Assembly: GCA_021793635.1 (NCBI GenBank)
Contig: JAJYSI010000091.1
Location: 1 to 9,511, forward strand
Source: Bacteroidota bacterium
Lineage (GTDB): Bacteria; Bacteroidota; Ignavibacteria; Ignavibacteriales; Ignavibacteriaceae
DNA length: 9,511 nt
Direction of reading: 5' to 3'
Position 1 is the first letter of the stretch. The number at the start of each line of letters is the position of its first letter. A program made the translations under genes and the position numbers. Below, piece after piece: positions 6,613 to 9,511 of the stretch. A model generated the notes under the pieces. It was not told the origin of the DNA and searched no databases. It was given only the letters and a program-made list of their open reading frames with translations.

Positions 6613-7899
6613 TCATTTCGCTGTTCTAATTCTTACCGCATTCTTATGAGCAATTAATTCTTCAACTTCCGCCAAGGTTTCAACCGTTCCTGAAATATTT
6701 TTAAGTCCCGCTTTGGAAAGTTTTTGAAAAGTCATTGACTTCATAAAACCTTCCACCGAAACCCCTCCGTAGGTTTTCGCATAACCGTAAGTTGGAAGAG
6801 AATGGTTAGTTCCAGATGCATAATCGCCAACGCTTTCCGGTGAATACTGTCCTACAAATACCGAACCTGCATTGATTATTTTTGACTTATATGACTCTGC
6901 ATCATTAATATTTAAGATTAAATGCTCGGGTGCGTAGGAATTGCTGAAGCATATCGCATCATCAATATTTTCTACTATCAGAGCAAAAGATTTTTCCAAG
7001 GCTTCCTTTGCTATCTCTTTTCTCGGTAAATCTTCAAGTTGAACATTAATTGCTTTATTTATTTGATTAATAAGATTTTCCGATGTTGAAACCAAAACAA
7101 CTTGTGAATCGGTGCCGTGTTCTGCCTGAGACAAGAGGTCGGCTGCAGCAAATTCAGGATTTGTATTTTCATCTGCAATTACTAAGACTTCGCTTGGACC
7201 TGCGGGCATATCAATGACGCTACCATCAAAATCAACACTTACAATTAATTTAGCAGTAGTAACAAATTGATTTCCAGGACCAAATATTTTATCTACTTTA
7301 GAAATGTTTATATCACCGTAGGCCATCAAACCAATAGCTTGCGCGCCTCCGATTTTGTAAAACTCATCAATTCCGCATAGTTGCGCAGCAAAAAGAAGCG
7401 GGAAATTTAGTTTTCCTTCTTTACCCGGAGAACAAACAACAACCCTTTTACAGCCTGCTAATTGGGCAGGAATTCCGAGCATCAGCATTGTAGAAGGAAG
7501 AACCGCACTTCCGCCCGGAATATATAACCCAACATTTTCAATAGCCCTAAATTCTCTTGAACATTTAATTCCTTCCATTGTTTCGATTTCATAAGATTGA
7601 GGGATTTGTTTAGAATGGAATTTTTTTATATTTTCTGCTGCGGTTACAAGTGCCTTTTTAATTTTACTATCCAACTTTTTTTCAGCTTCTTTAAATTCTT
7701 GCTGAGTTACCTTAAATTCATCACCGATAAATCCGTCAAACTGTTTTGCATATTTCAACGCAGCGTTTAAACCATTTTGTTTGATGTCTAAAAGAATAGG
7801 TTTAACAATAACCGAAAATTTTTCAACGTCGATGGCGGGACGTTTTAGCAGATTATACTTTTCTGAATTCGAAAGCTTTTGATAAAAATAAGTTTTCAT
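6613..7899 (-). CDS. hisD: Histidinol dehydrogenase
   Basis: This 428-residue zinc enzyme carries out the last two steps, oxidising histidinol through histidinal to histidine with two NAD+. Zinc ligands and catalytic residues are all present at positions almost identical to those in E. coli: Gln258 and His261 (LLSQAEHGTDS), the proton-relay pair Glu325-His326 (YAPEHLIL), Asp359 (SVGDYASGTNHSLPT) and His418 (EELIAHKNAVRIR). YIPGG (126-130), GPGN (207-210) and MPAGPSEVLVIAD (231-243) match the NAD and substrate regions. The ATG overlaps the hisG stop as ATGA. The order hisG-hisD is the usual operon head. Confidence 0.98.
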   Translation of the reverse strand: MKTYFYQKLSNSEKYNLLKRPAIDVEKFSVIVKPILLDIKQNGLNAALKYAKQFDGFIGDEFKVTQQEFKEAEKKLDSKIKKALVTAAENIKKFHSKQIPQSYEIETMEGIKCSREFRAIENVGLYIPGGSAVLPSTMLMLGIPAQLAGCKRVVVCSPGKEGKLNFPLLFAAQLCGIDEFYKIGGAQAIGLMAYGDINISKVDKIFGPGNQFVTTAKLIVSVDFDGSVIDMPAGPSEVLVIADENTNPEFAAADLLSQAEHGTDSQVVLVSTSENLINQINKAINVQLEDLPRKEIAKEALEKSFALIVENIDDAICFSNSYAPEHLILNINDAESYKSKIINAGSVFVGQYSPESVGDYASGTNHSLPTYGYAKTYGGVSVEGFMKSMTFQKLSKAGLKNISGTVETLAEVEELIAHKNAVRIRTAK

Positions 7900-8753
7900 A
7901 AAATCATATTCTCAATTGGAAGTAAAAGTATCCCAGAAGCACCGGCAGACTTCAATTCTCCGAAGATTTGCCAAAAAGTATCAGACGGAATTACTGCATG
8001 GACAGCCAGCAAATGTTCATCGGCTAGGTGAAGAACAGTAGGGCTTTTTAACGAAGGAATTATCCTAATAATTTCATCAAGAGAATTTTTAGGGATATTC
8101 ATCATCAAATATTTTGAGGAGCGTGCTTTCAGAACTGAACGGATTCTACCAAGAAGATCATTTAAGATTACACTTTTGTTATTTGCATTGTTGGAAGAGA
8201 TCATCACCGCTTCGGAATCAAAAACTTTAAATGATTTTTTAAGCTTGTTCATCATTAATGTATTGCCGGTAGATACAATATCACAAATTAAATCCGCAAT
8301 GCCGAGTGACGGAGCTATTTCAACAGAGCCACTAAGCTCAATAATTTTCGCATCGAGATTATTTTTATTTAGGAAATCTTTAAGAATCTTCGGATAAGTG
8401 GTTGCAATAATTTTCCCATTCACATCTCCTAGAGTTTTTAATTCTTTATTTTCGGGGTAAGCAAGCTGCAGGCTACATTTACCAAAACCGAGTTTTTCCA
8501 AAGTATCCGTTTTCGATTGCTTTTCGTATATAACATTTTCTCCAACTATGCCTATATCCGCTACTCCGTCCTGTACGTATTCGGGAATATCGTCATCGCG
8601 AAGGAATAAGATATCCATTGGAAAGTTTCGCACAGTAATGACAAGTCGTTCGGAGTAATTTTCAATTTCCAATCCGCAATGGCGCAAAAGCTCAAGTGAT
8701 TTTTCGGTTAATCTACCTTTTTTTTGTACTGCCAGCTTTAAATTTCCATTCAT
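7896..8753 (-). CDS. hisG: ATP phosphoribosyltransferase, long form (HisG_L)
   Basis: This enzyme condenses ATP with PRPP to PR-ATP, the first committed and feedback-controlled step. The 285-residue protein is the long form. The two-lobed catalytic region covers about 1-210, with LKLAVQKKGRL near the start, GVADIGIVGENV (63-74) and the PRPP-binding signature ADLICDIVSTGNTLMMNKL (153-171). The C-terminal ACT-like domain (about 211-285; e.g. HAVIPSDTFWQIF and GASGILLLPIE) binds histidine in this family, so no HisZ partner is needed and allosteric inhibition by histidine is expected. The ATG is preceded by AAAAGGA with 7-base spacing. It is the first enzyme gene after the attenuator, so both transcription and activity appear histidine-controlled. 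Confidence 0.98.
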   Translation of the reverse strand: MNGNLKLAVQKKGRLTEKSLELLRHCGLEIENYSERLVITVRNFPMDILFLRDDDIPEYVQDGVADIGIVGENVIYEKQSKTDTLEKLGFGKCSLQLAYPENKELKTLGDVNGKIIATTYPKILKDFLNKNNLDAKIIELSGSVEIAPSLGIADLICDIVSTGNTLMMNKLKKSFKVFDSEAVMISSNNANNKSVILNDLLGRIRSVLKARSSKYLMMNIPKNSLDEIIRIIPSLKSPTVLHLADEHLLAVHAVIPSDTFWQIFGELKSAGASGILLLPIENMIL

Positions 8754-8760
8754 TCTATTA

Positions 8761-8767
8761 TCCTTTT
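8761..8767 (-). promoter_or_regulatory. Ribosome binding site of hisG
   Basis: The minus strand reads AAAAGGA, then TAATAGA and ATG. It lies only seven bases past the T tract of the attenuator, so only read-through transcripts contain it. Confidence 0.7.
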
Positions 8768-8773
8768 AAAAGC

Positions 8774-8796
8774 AAAAACCCCGACAATCGCCGGGG
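8774..8796 (-). terminator. Intrinsic terminator acting as the his attenuator
   Basis: On the minus strand CCCCGGC (8796-8790), loop GATT and GTCGGGG (8785-8779) form a 7-bp GC-rich stem with one G-U pair, followed directly by TTTTT (8778-8774). This is the strongest hairpin in an AT-rich region. It sits between the His-rich leader ORF and the hisG ribosome binding site, where a transcription attenuator belongs. It would also stop transcripts arriving from recQ upstream. Confidence 0.9.
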
Positions 8797-8835
8797 TGTT
8801 AATTTTTTAATTAAAATATTTCAACATAATCCGGC
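8790..8835 (-). promoter_or_regulatory. Predicted anti-terminator of the his leader
   Basis: GCCGG near the end of the leader ORF (8835-8831) is exactly complementary to CCGGC (8794-8790), the inner part of the terminator's 5' arm, and a G-U pair extends it to 6 bp. Between the arms, TTAATT (8814-8809) and AATTAA (8804-8799) form a second 6-bp AT stem that brings the arms together. The pairing excludes the terminator. A ribosome stalled early in the His run leaves GCCGG free, while one that reaches the stop at 8821 would cover it. Pairing was worked out by eye, without energy calculation. Confidence 0.65.
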
Positions 8836-8904
8836 ATCTATATAATAATGATGATGATGGTGAGTGTGACCCGTAAATATGATATTTAGATTTTCTTTTT
8901 TCAT
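8821..8904 (-). CDS. hisL: his operon leader peptide (27 aa, His-rich)
   Basis: This is a short ORF of 27 codons plus TGA, starting ATG-AAA-AAA-GAA. Residues 13-19 read HTHHHHH, encoded CAC-ACT-CAC-CAT-CAT-CAT-CAT, so six of seven codons are histidine. Two tyrosines and IDAGLC follow. Its position directly before an intrinsic terminator and hisG, with the anti-terminator arm in its last codons, identifies it as a regulatory leader peptide that senses His-tRNA charging through ribosome stalling. It plays the same role as HisL of enterobacteria but shares no sequence with it apart from the His run. No Shine-Dalgarno is visible. The likely transcription start is only a few bases before the ATG, so translation may be nearly leaderless. 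Confidence 0.92.
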   Translation of the reverse strand: MKKENLNIIFTGHTHHHHHYYIDAGLC

Positions 8905-8914
8905 AATATTGATG

Positions 8915-8945
8915 CAAACTTAAATAAAAATTGAATTATATCAAA
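8915..8945 (-). promoter_or_regulatory. Bacteroidota-type promoter of the his operon
   Basis: On the minus strand TTTG (8945-8942) is followed after exactly 19 bases by TAAGTTTG (8922-8915). This matches the TTTG-N19-TAnnTTTG consensus of the primary sigma factor in Bacteroides and relatives. The -33 box overlaps the last codons and stop of recQ. The start of transcription would fall at about 8905-8910, just before the leader ATG at 8904. A sigma-70-like TATAAT lies in the spacer (about 8935-8940) but has no good -35 partner that I can see. Confidence 0.65.
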
Positions 8946-9511
8946 TGTCGCGGGCAGCACTAAAAATTATTCTGAGAAGGTGCAAATCTTCATAAGAAAC
9001 TTCGTTATTAAATTTTTCATGAATATTCGATAACATTGATGTGCCTTCAACCCTAAATGCTTCAAAAACTTTTGCATACTTCTCTTTAGATAAAGAAATT
9101 CTTTGAGTCAGACCTTCAATCCTGACCTTTTTCCCTTCATTGACATAGCGTTCTAGATAAGAAATAATTGTAGGCAACTTAACCTTATATTCTTCAGCTA
9201 ATTCTTCAATTGAGGCGCCTTTATTGAACGATTCACCCACAAGATTGTAGCGCAGATCAGAATTATTTTTTAATCTTTGACTGCTAATAGACGTAGTCTT
9301 TTTGCCGGGATGATAGATTTGAATATTTTTTTGAGAACAATACCGTTTTATGACCGATAAAAAAACATTCCCATAGCTCTCAAGCTTATTTATTCCTACA
9401 CCGCTAATTCCTAATAAGCTTGAATCATCTTGAGGATAATATTTAGCCATTTGGGTTAGGGTCTTATCAGTAAATATTACATAGGGAGGCACACCCTTTG
9501 GATGAGCCGGT
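8941..9511 (-). CDS. recQ: ATP-dependent DNA helicase RecQ, C-terminal part (5' end outside window)
   Basis: These are the last ~189 codons of a RecQ-type 3'-5' DNA helicase of recombination and repair. The frame is open to the right edge, so the GTG at 9492 is an internal valine. The visible part begins with an HRDC domain, which binds DNA: GVPPYVIFTDKTLTQMA, then LLGISGVGINKLESYGNVFL, closely matching RecQ HRDC sequences. After a basic linker (about HPGKKTTSISSQRLKN) comes a helix-turn-helix module, NKGASIEELAEEYKVKLPTI, as in the C-terminal extension (HTH_40 type) of many bacterial RecQ proteins. The ATPase and zinc/winged-helix parts are outside the window. It is transcribed towards the his operon, and its stop lies inside the his promoter. 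Confidence 0.88.
   Translation of the reverse strand, partial: PAHPKGVPPYVIFTDKTLTQMAKYYPQDDSSLLGISGVGINKLESYGNVFLSVIKRYCSQKNIQIYHPGKKTTSISSQRLKNNSDLRYNLVGESFNKGASIEELAEEYKVKLPTIISYLERYVNEGKKVRIEGLTQRISLSKEKYAKVFEAFRVEGTSMLSNIHEKFNNEVSYEDLHLLRIIFSAARDI

Noticed and set aside
8848..8862. ATG trinucleotide repeat on the plus strand (possible microsatellite)
   Set aside because: Read on the minus strand it is the CAT/CAC histidine run of a leader ORF with start, stop and a following terminator, which explains it better than a simple repeat.
8821..8904. A small His-rich metal-binding protein
   Set aside because: The ORF is only 27 codons, has no ribosome site, and sits before a terminator and hisG; a regulatory leader peptide explains position and composition.
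8754..8940. T-box or other tRNA-binding riboswitch upstream of hisG
   Set aside because: I find no T-box consensus or specifier stem; the His-codon run and overlapping arms point to ribosome-mediated attenuation.

Overview
This AT-rich window (GC roughly one third, judged by eye) carries a complete, compact histidine biosynthesis operon on the minus strand. Its order is leader peptide, hisG, hisD, hisC, hisB, hisH, hisA, hisF, hisIE. A short-chain acyl-CoA thioesterase-like gene and an MscS-type channel gene follow on the same strand. Two genes are cut by the window edges: the 3' part of a PfkB-family sugar kinase (plus strand, left edge) and the 3' part of recQ (minus strand, right edge). 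The chromosome looks like a member of the Bacteroidota/Chlorobiota/Ignavibacteriota (FCB) group. The reasons are a promoter of the TTTG-N19-TAnnTTTG type, a HisB built on the fused HAD-IGPD plan, a fused HisIE, long-form HisG, and RecQ with a C-terminal helix-turn-helix extension. Clear AAAGGAG-type Shine-Dalgarno sites before several genes fit Ignavibacteria/Chlorobi-like lineages better than typical Bacteroidia or Flavobacteriia. That lineage call is inference.

From right to left, which is the direction of transcription: recQ ends at 8941, and a Bacteroidota-like promoter (8915-8945) overlaps its stop codon. About ten bases downstream a 27-codon leader ORF begins (8904-8821). Six of its codons 13-19 are histidine. 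It is followed by an intrinsic terminator (8774-8796) placed just before the hisG ribosome binding site. A GCCGG in the end of the leader ORF is complementary to the 5' arm of this terminator, so a classical ribosome-dependent histidine attenuator is strongly indicated.

The his genes follow with ATGA overlaps (hisG/hisD, hisB/hisH, hisH/hisA), an 11-base overlap (hisA/hisF) or gaps of 4 to 13 bases. Together they encode every step from PRPP and ATP to histidine except one that looks uncertain, histidinol-phosphate phosphatase. HisB has an N-terminal region of about 110 residues that resembles a shrunken HAD phosphatase domain which has lost its catalytic aspartates and zinc-site cysteines. 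The active phosphatase is therefore probably encoded elsewhere.

Downstream of hisIE, the thioesterase-like gene (20-base gap) and the mscS-like gene (24-base gap) have no obvious terminator before them and may be an operon tail. The mscS-like gene converges on the sugar kinase gene with only 11 bases between them. No mobile element, CRISPR array, tRNA or rRNA was seen.
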